NCBI GenBank assembly: GCA_028622995.1
Contig: JAJQJQ010000003.1
Location: 9,734,001-9,798,000 of the forward strand
Reading direction: 5' to 3'
Length of the DNA: 64,000 nt
Source: Panagrolaimus kolymaensis
Taxonomy: Eukaryota; Nematoda; Chromadorea; Rhabditida; Panagrolaimidae
Shown here in pieces: positions 37,346 through 50,900 of the stretch (its first letter is position 1; every line of letters begins with the position of its first letter). The notes below the pieces were generated by a model. The model saw only the letters and a list, made by a program, of their open reading frames with translations. It ran no database searches and was not told the DNA's origin. Position numbers and translations under genes: made by a program.

Positions 37346-38488
37346 ATTTATTTTTATTTTCACCTGCCAAAACTAAAAATTAATGAAGAATTAATTGTTT
37401 GTTTTTAAAAGAAAAAATGTTAGTTAAAAGTATTTTAACACTACTCCGCCGGAAATTATTTTTTGTGATAACAAACATCGGAGAAAAAGCTGCACCTTAA
37501 AAAATACACGCAAAGTTTCAGTCATAAAATTTTTTTAAGCACTTCAAGAAAAAAAGTTTATATATCATTTTTGAACAGTAAAAAGCATGGTTTTTCTCAC
37601 TCATCGATAAACGCAAATATATGTCAAAGAAGCAAGCGAGCAGGCAAGCAAGCATCAATAATCTATGTATCTATCTAAAAGTGTCCAAATATTTCTCCAA
37701 CTTTGGCCATCTTCTTTTTATTTTATTTCTTCAACGTTTTCTACGTTTTCGAGTTTTTATTTTTATAAAACTCCACCTTTTCTTTTTTCCTTTTTTCTTA
37801 AACTCCTCCGCTTTTTTTTTATGATTTTGAGTTTGATTTTTGAATGAAAAATTCTCGAACGAATGAGTCTTATTCATCCATTTTTTTTTGTTGATTATAA
37901 AACAACTTTTTTTATTCAAATATAAAAAAAAAGTATTGGTTTAAAAGAAGACGATTCAAACAAAATAAAATGAATTTTTATTTAAATATTTGTTATGTGA
38001 TTCATTGCCTTAAGGCACACGCATAAACATGAATTCATGAAAAGAAAAGAAGGTTTTGGAGATTTTAAACTCACGCAAAAAATGTAAGCAAACGAAAAAG
38101 AAAAAAAGCATGGGTCAAAAGCAAAATTTTTTTTACATATTTTTGCTTGACGAATAAACGACGACGACCACGACGATCGATGATGACAAATAGAAAAAAG
38201 TATGATAGCTGAATGCATGAGAAATAGCAAGCGTGATCGAGGTCAAAAGAAGCTAACGATGAAACAAATAATGCTTTTTGTCATTTTTTAGAAAAAGAAT
38301 CTTTTTGAGGCTTAAATTCAAAGGAAAATTTTATTGTAAGTTTTTGCTTTCTTTTCTTTATTTTGTGAATCTTTGTCTTTTTTATTAATTGTTTTTTTAT
38401 TCATGAATAATAAGCAAGAAAAAAAAGTAAGAAATAAAAATATAAAAATAATTTACAAGAACGAAAAATACTACAAAAATTGATTTTT
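37346..38488. other. Intergenic region between the two Ly6-type genes
   Basis: AT-rich; the open frames 37621-37847 and 37982-38230 are low-complexity or homopolymer-derived. It should hold the promoter of the Ly6-type gene ending at 36468 and the 3' UTR of the one ending at 38489. Nothing else seen. Confidence 0.5.
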
Positions 38489-38964
38489 TTAAGCAAAGAT
38501 AAAAGCAGCAGAAATGAAAGCAAAACAAATACCAAACATAGAAATCAAAGATTTTGTAGTTATTTGTTGTGGAGCTGAATTATAAGTTGTTCCTCCGCCA
38601 ATTGGTGGTACAGCAATGGACAAACCAAAATTGCATCCATTTGAATCACAATTTTCACATTTTTCATTGACTTTTTTTATTTCTTCACATGCTTTAGGAT
38701 TTGGTAAACATCCGGCTCGATAAGTTTGTTTATCAAGATTTTTTAAGATATAACATTGGCTTACATGATCTCCACAATTTTCGATTGCATATCCAGAAGC
38801 TCGGCCACAGCTTTCATTATCGCAAGAATAGCAAAAAACAGAATGGGCAACTAAATAAATTTAAAGTTTAAAAATTTGCATAAATTTTAATTTTTTTACA
38901 AATAAAATTTCAAACCTGTAACACAAAAAGTGATGAAAATTAAACTTTTTATAATCCAAGACAT
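38489..38964 (-). CDS. Short Ly6/uPAR-like protein, probably GPI-anchored
   Basis: Two exons on the minus strand: 38964-38916 and 38850-38489; 136 aa. Exon 1 encodes most of a signal peptide (MSWIIKSLIFITFCVT). Exon 2 gives a cysteine-rich domain starting VFCYSCDNESCG and ending CENCDSNGCN, with about ten cysteines, matching the Ly6/uPAR pattern. A short Gly/Pro/Thr linker leads to a C-terminal hydrophobic tail (SMFGICFAFISAAFIFA) that looks like a GPI signal. It is shorter than the neighbour at 36468-37345 because it lacks the Gly-rich stalk; both lie on the same strand and may be old tandem relatives. It points away from the mucin-like gene at 39176. Confidence 0.82.
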
Positions 38965-39175
38965 TTTTAAGAAGTAAAAAAAGAAGCAACAACCTTTTTT
39001 GTCAAATCATCAAAATGCGAAAATGAGAATGTTTTTCAATTATAAAATTCTGGATATTAAAATATATTTTTTCTTTACCCGTTTTTTTCCAAATATTGTT
39101 TTTTATTAATAGTAAAATATTTATTAAATAAGCAAAATTATAAATATAGAAGGAGCAACGACTACTGATACAAAA

Positions 39176-42100
39176 ATGTCTTCAAGTTATACGACAAAAA
39201 GCCAAACTTATTCCTCTATCTCAACGCCAAAAAATCTTTTGACTGAACGTGTAACTCCTTCGCCTGCTTCTCTCCTTACATTCGTCGCTTCATCAGAAAA
39301 TCAAAAATACTCAACGCTAACAATTCAAGATGGCGATGCATCAACTGCTAATGTCCCATTCACATCTGAAAATCATGAACTTAGTTCAACAACGAATTAT
39401 AAATCAACGGAACCTGTAAAACAAGATTTACCAACAACAGCTCAAATTTTGTCTTTACCTTCTTCGAGCATCGTTACAACTGAAGAAATTACAAAATTAT
39501 TATCCTCAACAAATGCAAAAACAACTTTGGAAAAACTAGGATCAACCAAAAATGAAATTACACTGATGAGCCCTTCTTCAACTTCATCTGATTCTTTTAC
39601 ATCGGTTCCATCAACTCCTTTGAAAGTTTTGTCAACTAAAAAAGATTTAACAATTATAACCGAAAGCCAAAGCAATTCTCCCGATTCCACTCTTACTAAT
39701 TTTCCGGATACAAAAATAACAACGATTTCTGAAAATTCCAATGATTATAAAACTAAATTAAGTTCAACAAATTTGCCAATCACGACACAATCGACATCAT
39801 CAAGCTCTTCATTGTCTTCTGAAGAAAAATCTCCATTTTCTACGGGATCAACGGATATTAGCGAAAAGGTTACTTCACCACTTAGTACAATGAACCCAAC
39901 AATTTTGATGGATGAAAAGACAAAAAATTCTATGGCTTCTTTAAATAGCGTTGCGACAACTGAAGTATTAAAATTTAGTAGCGTTGAACAAACTCAAATA
40001 GCCGACAATAACAAAGCTACAAGTTTTGTGCAAACAACTACGACTTTAGCTTCGCCAAAACCAATTTCGATTACGGCAACTTCAACTTCAATGGGTATTG
40101 GTGAACTTGTATCATCTGCTTCAACAGCCTCATCAAACGCTTTAATGGATACAACAACGACTTCTATGGCTGTCACCATTGATGAAAAAAAGAAATCAAC
40201 AAGCAGTTCATTATTTCCAAAAACTCAAAAAGATGCATTTGAAACTAGTTTGACAACTCAGACAACAAAAATTTTACCTAATGATGCCCCGACTTCTTTG
40301 GAAAGTTCTTTAACAACTCTTAAATTAAATGATATTGCTACATCAGTAATTCCTGCAGAAGCAACTCAATTCGCGAATATGGCATATACCGATTCGTCTT
40401 CCGATGCAACAATGAAATCTTCTATTGAACAAAGCACTGTTAAATCGCCTGATGTTACTATGTTTGATACTTTAGAAAATAAAATTCAAAGTACACAAAA
40501 ATTATTTTCTGTAACTTCTGAAAATAATCTCGTATCGGAAACAACAAGTCAATTAGTAACTGATGATAATTCGAAAACTACCCATGGAACAACAGGAGCT
40601 TCAGATAATTTAGCAACAAAAATTAATGATTTTACTTCTGCTTTTTTAACATTTCCATTTTCTAAAAAATATAGCTCAACTAATTCTGCAACAGAATTCT
40701 CCACTGTTTCTACCTCAACTGCCATTGTTGCTAAAGAAACTGCGAGTGAATTATTGGATGAAAATAAAGCAATTACTACTCCAACAAAAACTGAAAGCGA
40801 CTTTAGTATGGCCACAAGTCAATCAAATATTTTTGATTCATCCACAAGCCAATTAGCAACTGAGACTTCTCATGATTTGGAAACATCGCAAAATCTTATT
40901 TCTTTGCCATCGATTGATACTCCAAGTACTGAAGTTTCTCAATTAATGGATGATGAATTTAGCAGCGAAGTAACAACTTCAGGGGCAAATAAAAACGATA
41001 TGAATCTTGAAAGTACTTTTGACACTCCTACGACCGACTCCAATGTTTTTTCATCGAATGGTTTGATTCCATCATTTACTACCACAAAATTGGATAATTC
41101 TCAAGTCACAAGCAGTTGGACACCCACATCCAGTATTTCTGCTTCTGAATCGGTTGCCATTGATAATCCAAGTCAAACGTTTGATGGAAAAGCTAGTGCA
41201 ACAATGGCTACGACGACACAAACAAATCTTAAAAATTATGGTAGTACTGATAATCCTTTGACTAAATTTTATACTCTTGAACGCTCTTCTACAATTGATT
41301 TGGGATCACCATCAACGATTTCACAATCAATAATTCAAACTTTACCTGAACAAGCTTCAACAGCCACATTTTTATCATCAAGTCCAGGTAGCACTTTAGT
41401 CACTGATTATTCGACTTTGGCTGAAGAAAATAGTAAAGAAGCGACTACGGTTTTATTAAATGCTGATAATGTTAAAACAACTGTAAATAATTTCCAACCT
41501 TCAACAGTTACTTTGGAAGCGGCTCGTGAATATTCACCTATCAATGCAGCTCTTTCAACTAAGGATGGTGACCAAACAACTCAATTACATGGTGGAACGA
41601 CTAAAAAGGAAGCTCTTGAAGCTACAACAAAAAAGCTTACAAAACCCATTATTACTTCATTGAATCCCGTTGATACATCTTCCTATGTTAAAATCACCGA
41701 AAGTGTGCATACTTCAAGTCGAAGACAATCATTTTTGCCTTATGAAGCTATTGTCACTTCGAGTGAACCCATTATTAAATTTACCACAAGGAAATTGGAT
41801 GCCTCATCACCTGGAGTAAAAAACGATGTAGTTAAAGATGCAACTAATTTTGAAAGTCAAGAAAGCATATATTCCACTCAAAGCTTGTTAACATCCCAAA
41901 GTTCCAAAAGTATTGAATCAATTACACAAAGCTTTGACAGTGGCGTTGCAAGTTCAGTCACTTTTTCACGAATTTTAAAAAATACTGGTACTGAATCTGC
42001 TCCCGTTGAAAAATCTACAAGTGAATCACCTGATACGGAAACAAGTAAAATTGAAATTATTTTTGGAACGACTTTAAACCCTCTCAGTCAATCAAGCACT

Positions 42101-43886
42101 TTGAAATCTGCAAACCCTTCTCAAAAATCTGAGGAAATTAAAACATTTTCACAACAACAAACAACTGTTGCTTCGTCCGTGACAGATATTCAAGTTTATG
42201 ATTTTACAACAACGGCTTCCGATAAAATAACCATCGAGCCAGTTACTGCGAGTCCTTCACCTGTGATTTCTTCTGGACTCCAAACTGTTGATCAAATTGC
42301 AACAAGAAGTTCTAAAGATGCAACTCTAAAAGAAGTGACTAATTCAAATATTCCTTCATCGCTTTCTGGAATCAAACATTCTCAAAGCTTTGATTTTTCC
42401 ATGATGCCGACTTCCTCATTGAGTGAATCTCAAAGTGCAGCTTCGCATGTTCAAAGTGAAGCAACAGATATCATAACCCAAAAAAGCACAAATGATTTAT
42501 TTTCACAAACTTCGACTAAACTTGGGACATCTAAAAATTTTGTTGATTCCGACAAAGCTTCATCGCAAATATTGACAACAATTCATAATACTGCTGCGCC
42601 ACATATTACTTCTACAGTTTCTCCTGCCATGTCACCAACATTAAATACAGACACACCAAATACAAACTCCTTTGTTGATAAAACTCAAGAAACTGATGTT
42701 GATAACACTGAAGAAGCGACAACGATATTTTCAAAATCGGTTTCTTTCTCTTCAGAAATTACTTTGGCCCAAAACTCGATGACTACTAAAAAGCCCGTAA
42801 CAACTGCGAAACCATTTATTACTTTATCTGATATTAAATTAATGGAAACTGAAACTCAAAGAACATCTGTTGATGAAGAAAGAGATTCACCATCAACCAT
42901 TATTTCAACAATGGCTCCAACATCTCTTTCGCCTTCTTCGGCGTCTTCTGAAAAATTGGTTACGGTTTCAAATACTAAAGCAAAGGAAATTAAAACTGAA
43001 ATATTTAAAACAACTACTACACAAGCTACGATATCTCCATCCAATGCTTTGACATCACCTTCCACCAAAGAATCCAAAATAACAACTGTGAATTTCACTA
43101 TGATGAATTCAAAAATAAGTTCTCCATTATCGTCAACTAATTTGAATACAAAATTCGTAACTGCAACAAAAACTCAAACTACTTCTGATGAAGATAAAAT
43201 AGCCACGCAAAATACAATTAAAGATTTATCATTTGAGCCAACTTCACTTTCAAAACCATCCACAAAAATTTTGGATCCTACTCTTGAAACTTTTACCACT
43301 TCAGTAACAACTTCACAACAATTAAATACGATATCGGATATACAATCAGCCGCAAGTGAAACTGAAGCAGCGTTGGACAATGTAAAAACTGGCACTCAAA
43401 AAGCTGCTACTTATGCATCATCGGAAGCTAATACACCTTCCATTTCAACATTTACAGCATCTGATTCAAGTAGCTTGACTTCCGCATCATCAATAACAGT
43501 TTCCTCTGCTTCTACGTCCACTTCCATTACCAGTTCCGATTCTGTCATTCCTGCAGAAAATGAATTATGTGAAAAACCTTGTCCTGTTGGGTTTTCCGAA
43601 GGTTCCCAAGCCTGTTATAAATGGATGGAAGCTCTCACTTCCAATGGATTTAATTATACGGATTTTGAAGAAGAATGCTTCAAACTTGGAAATGGTTCGG
43701 TTATTGTTTCATTAAATGATTTTGAATTCGCTAAAAATATAGAATTATTTAATGAATTAAGGTTTGTTACTTTTTAATTTATATTTTAACGAAATTTATT
43801 AAAGTTATTAAATTTTTAGAATGAATTCCAAAAATAACAATAATATTATTTTGACTAATACCGTTTGGACTAAAGAATTTATATAA
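39176..43886 (+). CDS. Large Ser/Thr-rich mucin-like protein with partial C-type lectin-like end
   Basis: Exons 39176-43761 and 43820-43886 join to 1550 aa. About 1,450 residues are dominated by Thr and Ser with frequent TTT, SSS and TSS runs, no strict tandem repeat and no cysteine, as expected of a heavily O-glycosylated extracellular stalk or mucin. The end changes sharply to ELCEKPCPVGFSEGSQACY and EECFKLGNGSVIVSLND, the first half of a C-type lectin-like domain. The frame then stops soon after exon 2, so the second half with the WND/Ca-binding region is missing. No signal peptide is visible at the chosen ATG. The frame stays open upstream to a possible acceptor ending at about 39145 (TATAAATATAG), so a leader exon may be missing from this model. 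Function is unknown; secretion is inferred. Confidence 0.7.
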
Positions 43887-44924
43887 TTAAAATATTTTGA
43901 ATACCAATTAAAAGAAAAAAAATTTCTTCCTTTTCTCCATGTAATTTTTTCCGCTTTGCTTTCTTCCTCAAGAGCACTTATATTTTTTGAGTCATAAATT
44001 AATCATTCTAATCAATAAAGTTCCAATTTGTCCGTCAAATTAAAAGTTTTTAATGAAACATAGTTACAGAAGCGTGGAGCACCATCTTCAATACAAAAGT
44101 TTACTTTGATAATTTTCTTTACAAGTCGCGGCTCGTTAGAAAGCTTATATTTCGGGTCTTACGAATCAAATAACAAAAATAACATTTATCATTATAAAAA
44201 TCCCAGATAGACAATGAAAAAAATCTGAAGATAACAAACTTTTTTGCCATTCTTAGCAACTTTGGGTTACAATGAATCTTTGCGTGAATAATAAAAAAAT
44301 AAATTTAAAAAATGGTTTTCAAAATCACATTTTTGAGCAAAAAAATATTTTAAAAATAAAAAAAACAAAATCTTTTTTGGAAACAACTTTTGTTTTATTA
44401 ATAAAGATCTAATGTGCGAACTGAAACAAACAGAAAATGAAACAAGAAATCGTCATTTTTTTTCCTGTTTCAAGCAATATTTATTATAATATTTCTTAAA
44501 AATTACATCCCTTGGGCTTTCCTAGATTTTATTGAATAATAATAATTCACCTGCAAAAAATCCTTTTTAAAATTTGCAAACACTTAGAAAGCTTGACCAA
44601 TATTTTTTTTTATATCTTTTTCTATTGTTTTTAACTTTTCCATGAACATTTTGCATCTTTTAACCATGTTTACATATTGTACTCAGAGGTATTAAGGGAA
44701 AATGTTTAAAAAAAACTATATTTTCTAAAATTTTGAAGCTATTGCAAAAAGGAATCATATTTTAGAAATTATCTATTTTTATTTATGCTTCAGATTTGTT
44801 CGGTTTTTTGTTGAATATTCTTTTCGAAGAAAAATTGCTGATTTTTTAAATTAAAAAAATTACTTAAAATTTTAAATGCTATCATTTTTTTAAATATTTA
44901 TTTAACGTTTTTAGCCATATCAAC
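43887..44924. other. Intergenic region before the GIY-YIG gene
   Basis: AT-rich with no credible ORF. A slightly more complex stretch at about 44070-44220 (around GTCGCGGCTCGTTAGAAAGC) is non-coding and unidentified. A TTTTTAG acceptor at about 44914 lies 10 bases before the next ATG and looks like a trans-splice site. Confidence 0.5.
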
Positions 44925-47900
44925 ATGCGAAAACGTAAATTGGTTACACAGCCTTCAAATTCAAGTGTTTCAAGTAAAACCGGAAGTGAGTTTTTAAACA
45001 TTTTTAATTATAACATTTGTGTATGAGTACTATCTCACAACACTTTAGAAAACAATCAAAAACGGATTAGAAATCCACATAAAATTACCTTTTATAAAAC
45101 AAAGCCAATAATTTTTTCAAATAAGAATTGGAAAAATTTAAATTAAGATTATTATTAAAAACAATGTTTGTCTTTCATATCTTCAAGTAAAAAAAATTTC
45201 CGTTAAAAGTATCTCTAAAAAATTCAGAGGCCTTTTAATATTTCTATAAATTTTTTAAATACTAAAATTAGAAACTGTTGGAGTGCTTTATGGGGCCCAT
45301 CAAATATGTCTCTTCTCTGTCTTGGACGTGGTCTATCTCTGGTTGTCTGTCTCCCTCTCCTGTATCATTGCCTGTGAATATCTAACCGCCTACTTATTGT
45401 TCTTGTTAGTATATTGTATCTCTTGATGTAACTGTGGACTTCGGTCTTATATAAACTTCTAATACTAATTGTATATCGGCTGATACAACAACTGGTGACG
45501 AGATTGGATTCTCCTGCTGCTTCTACGTATTCTGATTTTCAAAATGGTGGATGCTAAAGAACAAATGGATGCTGTTTTGAAAGCTCTTCAAACTCTTACT
45601 GCTGCAACTACAACTTTGATGACTAATCAAAATGCTGCTGCTGGACTTGGTGCTAATGTTTCTGGTGCCGCAACTCAAGCTCAAAGACTTTTACCGAAAC
45701 TTCCTGACTTTCAACATGATCCTGCTAAAAGAAATGGTGTGGAATTATGGTTTGAACGTGTTGAAACTGTTCTTGGTCTCGATGATGGACTTTCTGCTAA
45801 AGAAAAAGTGAAGCTAGTAATCAACACTCTGGATGCTGCGACTTATGAGAAAGTAAGAAGTGCTCTTTTGCCGTTTACGAAGGATATCTCAAAATATGAA
45901 GACTTTGGAAAACTGAAAGAAACGATGATCTCTCTTTTCGACAAGAAGCAATCGTTATTCGCTACTCGGTTTGATGCTTTTCACTTGACTTGGAATGCTG
46001 ATGTCGAGTCCTTGGATGAATATATTGGAAGAATTCGATCATCTTCTGCTCAAATGGAATGGTTAAAGTTTGGTCAAGATCAATGTGATACTCTTCGCTT
46101 TATCATGGGAATGACTTGCTCTCAACATGAAAATCTCCGGGTGATGGCCTTAAATGCTCTCAACAAGGACTCTCAAACAAAGCTAGATGACTTGCAAAAG
46201 TTGTTAAATGATGCTCTCCTTACTCGTGAAGATCAAAAGCTGCCTGAACAATCACATGTCAACTATGTTCGTGAATTCAAGAAATCGACTTCCAACGAAG
46301 AGAAACCTGAAGGGAAGAAAGCTGCTTTCTGTCCTTCATGCGAAGGCGCTCATCCTCGTCTGACTTGCAGATTTCGCAACGCTATTTGTCGTTTCTGCAA
46401 CATCAAAGGACACATCGAAGCTGCTTGTATGAAAAAGAAAAAGACGTCTACCAAATTCGATTCAAAACGAAACTTTTATGCTCCTGCAAGAACTTATGAA
46501 TCAAATGTGAAAGCTCTGACTTGTGATTCTCCGATGATCTCCTCATGTACTGCTTCTGTTTCTCGTGGACGTCGAATGGTTAATGTCAAAGTTAATGGAA
46601 CTCAACTCAAAGCTCAACTTGATGCTGGATCCGAATTGACTTTACTTACTCATGCTCATTATAAAGCTCTTGGTAAACCTGGACTTGATGGTACTTCCTT
46701 CATGGCTCGTGCTGTAAATAATACTACTCTTCATATTGATGGCTCTTTTCTGGCTGACGTTGAACTCAAAGTAAAGGTGGAAGGAATGGAAGAAACTCGA
46801 AAGAAAGAAATCTTGGTTCATGTTGCTGATATCGACATCAGCTTACTTGGTCAAAACTTTTACGACGCCTTTGACGTGGACGACTTTCCTGTCAAAAATA
46901 TTCTCTGTAATATGGTGGTAAAAGAATCAATTGCTCCTACTGGTGCTATCGAAGAACTTCATCGACGTTTCAAACCTTTATTTGAGGAAGGGATGGGGCT
47001 CTGTACCATGGCTAGTGTACACCTCCAACTGAAGAAAGATGCAAAGCCTGTCTTCATTCGTGCGCGTCGTCCTTCGATGCATGCTGCTGATGTTCAAAAA
47101 GCTGAATTTCAACGACTTCAAACTCTTGGTATTGTTGAACCAATCACACACTCTGACTGTGCTTCACCGTGCTCTACTGTTCCTCGTAAAAATGGACATT
47201 CTCGTGTGGTTATCGACTTCTCAACGTGGCTGAACGACATGTTGGAAGAACACTCTTATATGCTGCCATCTCCGGATGATATCTTCAATCAACTTGCTGG
47301 AACTCAAGTTCTATCTCAACTCGACTTTAGCGATGCATACCATCAAATACCGCTAGATGAAGAAAGTCAAATGCTGGTAGCTGTTTCTACGACTTATGGC
47401 TTGTTCAAATACAAACGACTTCCGTTTGGTCTCAAAACTGCTCCAAGTGACTTCCAAGAAATAATGGATAAAATGCTGGCTGATTTTCCATTTGCCGTTG
47501 CTTATCTTGACGACGTATTGGTGCATAGTGCTTCCGTGGCTGAACATCAACTTCATTTGGCTCTGGTTCTTCAAAGAATTCAAGAATATGGTTTCAAACT
47601 CAATGCTAAAAAGTGCAAGTTCTTCTGCTCATCGATTACTTTCCTGGGAAGACTTATTGATGCTCAAGGCGTTCGTCCTGATCCTGCTAAAGTTGCTGCA
47701 ATTCAAAAGATGGCTACTCCGACGTGCTTGTCGACTCTTCGTGCTTTTCTTGGACTTGTAAACTACTATCAAAGCTTCATTCCGGCTATGCGTGATCTTC
47801 GTGAACCGTTGGATAATCTTCTCAAATCTGACGTTGAATGGAAATGGACTTCTATTGAAGATGCTGCTGTGGAAGTTATCAAGAAGAAACTCATGGATGA

Positions 47901-50900
47901 ATGCAGACTTACGCATTACGATCCTCGACTTCCTATCGTCGTCGCTGCTGATGCGTCTCATGCTGGTATGGGTGGTGTCATTTCTCATATTGACAAAGAT
48001 GGAAAAGAAAAACCTATTCATTTCTTCTCTCGTGCTCTCAACTCTGCTCAACAAAAGTATTCTCAAACTGAAAAAGAAGGTTTAGCTCTGGTGACAGCTG
48101 TCAAGACTTTTCATCGCTATCTGGAAGGAAGGAAGTTCACTCTCCTGACTGATCACAAAGCTCTTTTGGCTATTTTCGGGCCTAAGAAATCAAGACCTGT
48201 TCTGGCTGCTAATCGACTTCATCGATGGGCTCTCACTCTGGCTGCTTATGACTTCGTCATAAAATACAAGAACACCAAAGACTTTGGTCAAGCTGATGCC
48301 TTATCTCGACTTATTGATGCTGCTCGTTCCATTCCTGAACTCTACGAAGAAGAAGAAGACTTGAATGATGATCTTGCTATGGAAACTCTCGTCAAACATG
48401 TAAGTGCTCTGCCTGTGACTTCTGAAGATGTTAAGAAGGAGTATGAAGCTGATGAAGATGCTCAAGCTATTCTCAAACAAATGGCTGGTGGTAATTCGAC
48501 TTCAAAGTTCTTCAACTCTGATGGACGTTTCTCTGTTGTCGACGGAATTATCCTGATGAACGATCGAGTCTATGTTCCAAAGAATCTCCGCAACAAAGTA
48601 CTTGAAAAGCTGCATTTGGGACATAATGGTATCACTGCAACCATTGCTTTAGCTCGTCAACATGTTTACTGGCATGGTATAACAAAAGATATCGAAGAAA
48701 TGGTAAAGACTTGCTCTTCTTGTATACAACTCACTAAGAATCCTGTCAAAACAACTCTTGCTTCTTGGCCTGTTTCGATGAAACCTGGTGATAGAATTCA
48801 TATCGACTTCGCTGGTCCTCTGCTTGGTAAAATGTTTTTCATCATTGTGGATAGCTGCTCCAAATGGGTGGATGTTTACAACCTGGACAAAACAACGACT
48901 TCTGAAACTACTGACTGCCTTGGACGTTATTTTGCTGACAATGGTTGTCCTCATGTAATGGTTTCTGATAATGGTCCTCAATTTACTTCTGCTGAATTTT
49001 CGATTTTCTGCTCCGTAAATGGTGTCAAGCATATTCGAACTCCACCATATCATCCACAATCCAATGGGCAAGCTGAACGTATCGTCGACGTGGTAAAAAG
49101 ATTTATCATCAAAAGCTCTCTTCAACATGGTCCAAACTTGAACTTACGAAAAACTATCAACGAATTCCTGTTGACACATCGCACAACTCCATCAAAATCA
49201 ACTCCTGGTGGTGTTTCTCCTGCTTTTGCTCATCTTGGACGTGAACTGCGTACAACTCTTGACTTGCTTCGTCCTCAAACCATGCATAATCTTGGATCTT
49301 CTGACGTGGAAATGGAAGAACAATTCAACAAACAACATGGTGCTCATCCTCGTGATTTCGAAATTGGTGAAAATGTTTATGGAAGAAAGAAAGCTGGCTC
49401 TGCATGGTTTCCTGCTGACATCAATGCGAGAATTGGATCTCGACTCTATTTGGTCAAAGACTTGGATGGAAAAACTCATCGACTTCACACAAATCAACTG
49501 GTAAAACGATTTTCGTCTAACTCTACTGAAGGTGAAGTTCAACTGGATGATAATGCTCATGAACCAATGGATCAACTTTCACCTCCTGAAATTTCAAATG
49601 ATCCTCCTTCACCATCTCTTTCATCAACAGCTACGCTTGAAGACAATGACTTCGAAGTTGCTCAAACTCCTGCTCTCGACGTATCGTCGCCTGATGAAGC
49701 TCTTTTTTATTCTCCTGCTAGCTCTCCTGTTCGTTCTCCTGCTCAATCTCTTGCTCAATCTCCTGTTCGACCGCCATCTCCTGCTCAAACCTTGCCTCGA
49801 CGTTCAACGCGCCCTCACAATCCTACTCGACGTTTATATGTTGACCCACAAAATAAAACTCACTATTGTGACGTTTAAATTAAGTGGGGAGGGATGTTGG
49901 AGTGCTTTATGGGGCCCATCAAATATGTCTCTTCTCTGTCTTGGACGTGGTCTATCTCTGGTTGTCTGTCTCCCTCTCCTGTATCATTGCCTGTGAATAT
50001 CTAACCGCCTACTTATTGTTCTTGTTAGTATATTGTATCTCTTGATGTAACTGTGGACTTCGGTCTTATATAAACTTCTAATACTAATTGTATATCGGCT
50101 GATACAACAGAAACTAATTTGATTTTTTTTGTAAATATGAAGATATTTAAGAAAATCTAACATTCATTTGATACTTAATTTAATTTTTTAACTAAATCTT
50201 ACCCATTTTCCAGACTTATTTTACTACGGAAATTATATTTTATATTACTACATTTTCATTTATTCCGAGCTGAAGGAGCCAAATTTGATTTATGTAAATA
50301 GAGAGAAGCCTTCATTTTGGGTTTCAAATTTTGGAAATGCACAAAAATTTAATGCATATATTAGAAAATAATATGAATCATTTTATGAAGGCCAGGTTAA
50401 TAAATGAATTTTTATTTCCTTAAATAAAATAAACATTTATATTAACTTTTTCAGGCTCAAAAAGTCAGCGTCATGCTGTTACATCGTCAAGTACGTCTTG
50501 CAAGATTCAAAATAGTGTTAAAGATAAAAATATATTTTAGCGTCTAATGCTCCTTCATCGACGCCAGCCTCTTTATCTTCATCATCTACTGGCACCCTTC
50601 CAGTTAACATCACACCAGCATCATCATTATCGGCTTTTCCAAGTAGTTCATCATCATCAACATTGTTTGTTCCCAGTTTTTTCAACAATCCAGGTAAGTG
50701 AACTAAAAAAAATGTAATTTAAATTACTAAATTAAAATTTGAATATAAATATTTTGCATAATATAATAATCAAGGCTGTCTAAACATAATACTTTCATAA
50801 CAATTAAATAAAATATTCCAACAATACTCAAATTTTTTGCAAAAGATACTTTTCCTATCAAACATTTAAATATATTTTTCATAAACCAAATAACTTTAAT

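Larger units (their letters stand above)
45276..50109 (+). mobile_element. Complete Ty3/gypsy LTR retrotransposon
   Basis: Two 215-bp direct LTRs that look identical (45276-45490 and 49895-50109) begin TGTTG and end CAACA, bounding a single intact gag-pol ORF. The 5-bp sequence GAAAC stands immediately before (45271-45275) and after (50110-50114), a target-site duplication of the length made by gypsy integrases. Domain order PR-RT-RNase H-IN identifies Ty3/gypsy rather than Ty1/copia. No envelope-like ORF follows pol. It lies in intron 1 of the GIY-YIG gene in the same orientation. Identical LTRs and an open frame mean a very young, possibly active insertion. Confidence 0.96.

Noticed and set aside
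39442..43395. Val/Glu-rich antisense open frames
   Set aside because: Complement of the Thr/Ser-rich mucin coding sequence, whose codons leave few stops on the other strand.
47353..49996. Many alternative-frame and antisense open frames across gag-pol and its copy at 52831-55474
   Set aside because: Shadows of the long gag-pol frame, repeated at the same offset in both units; no independent motifs.
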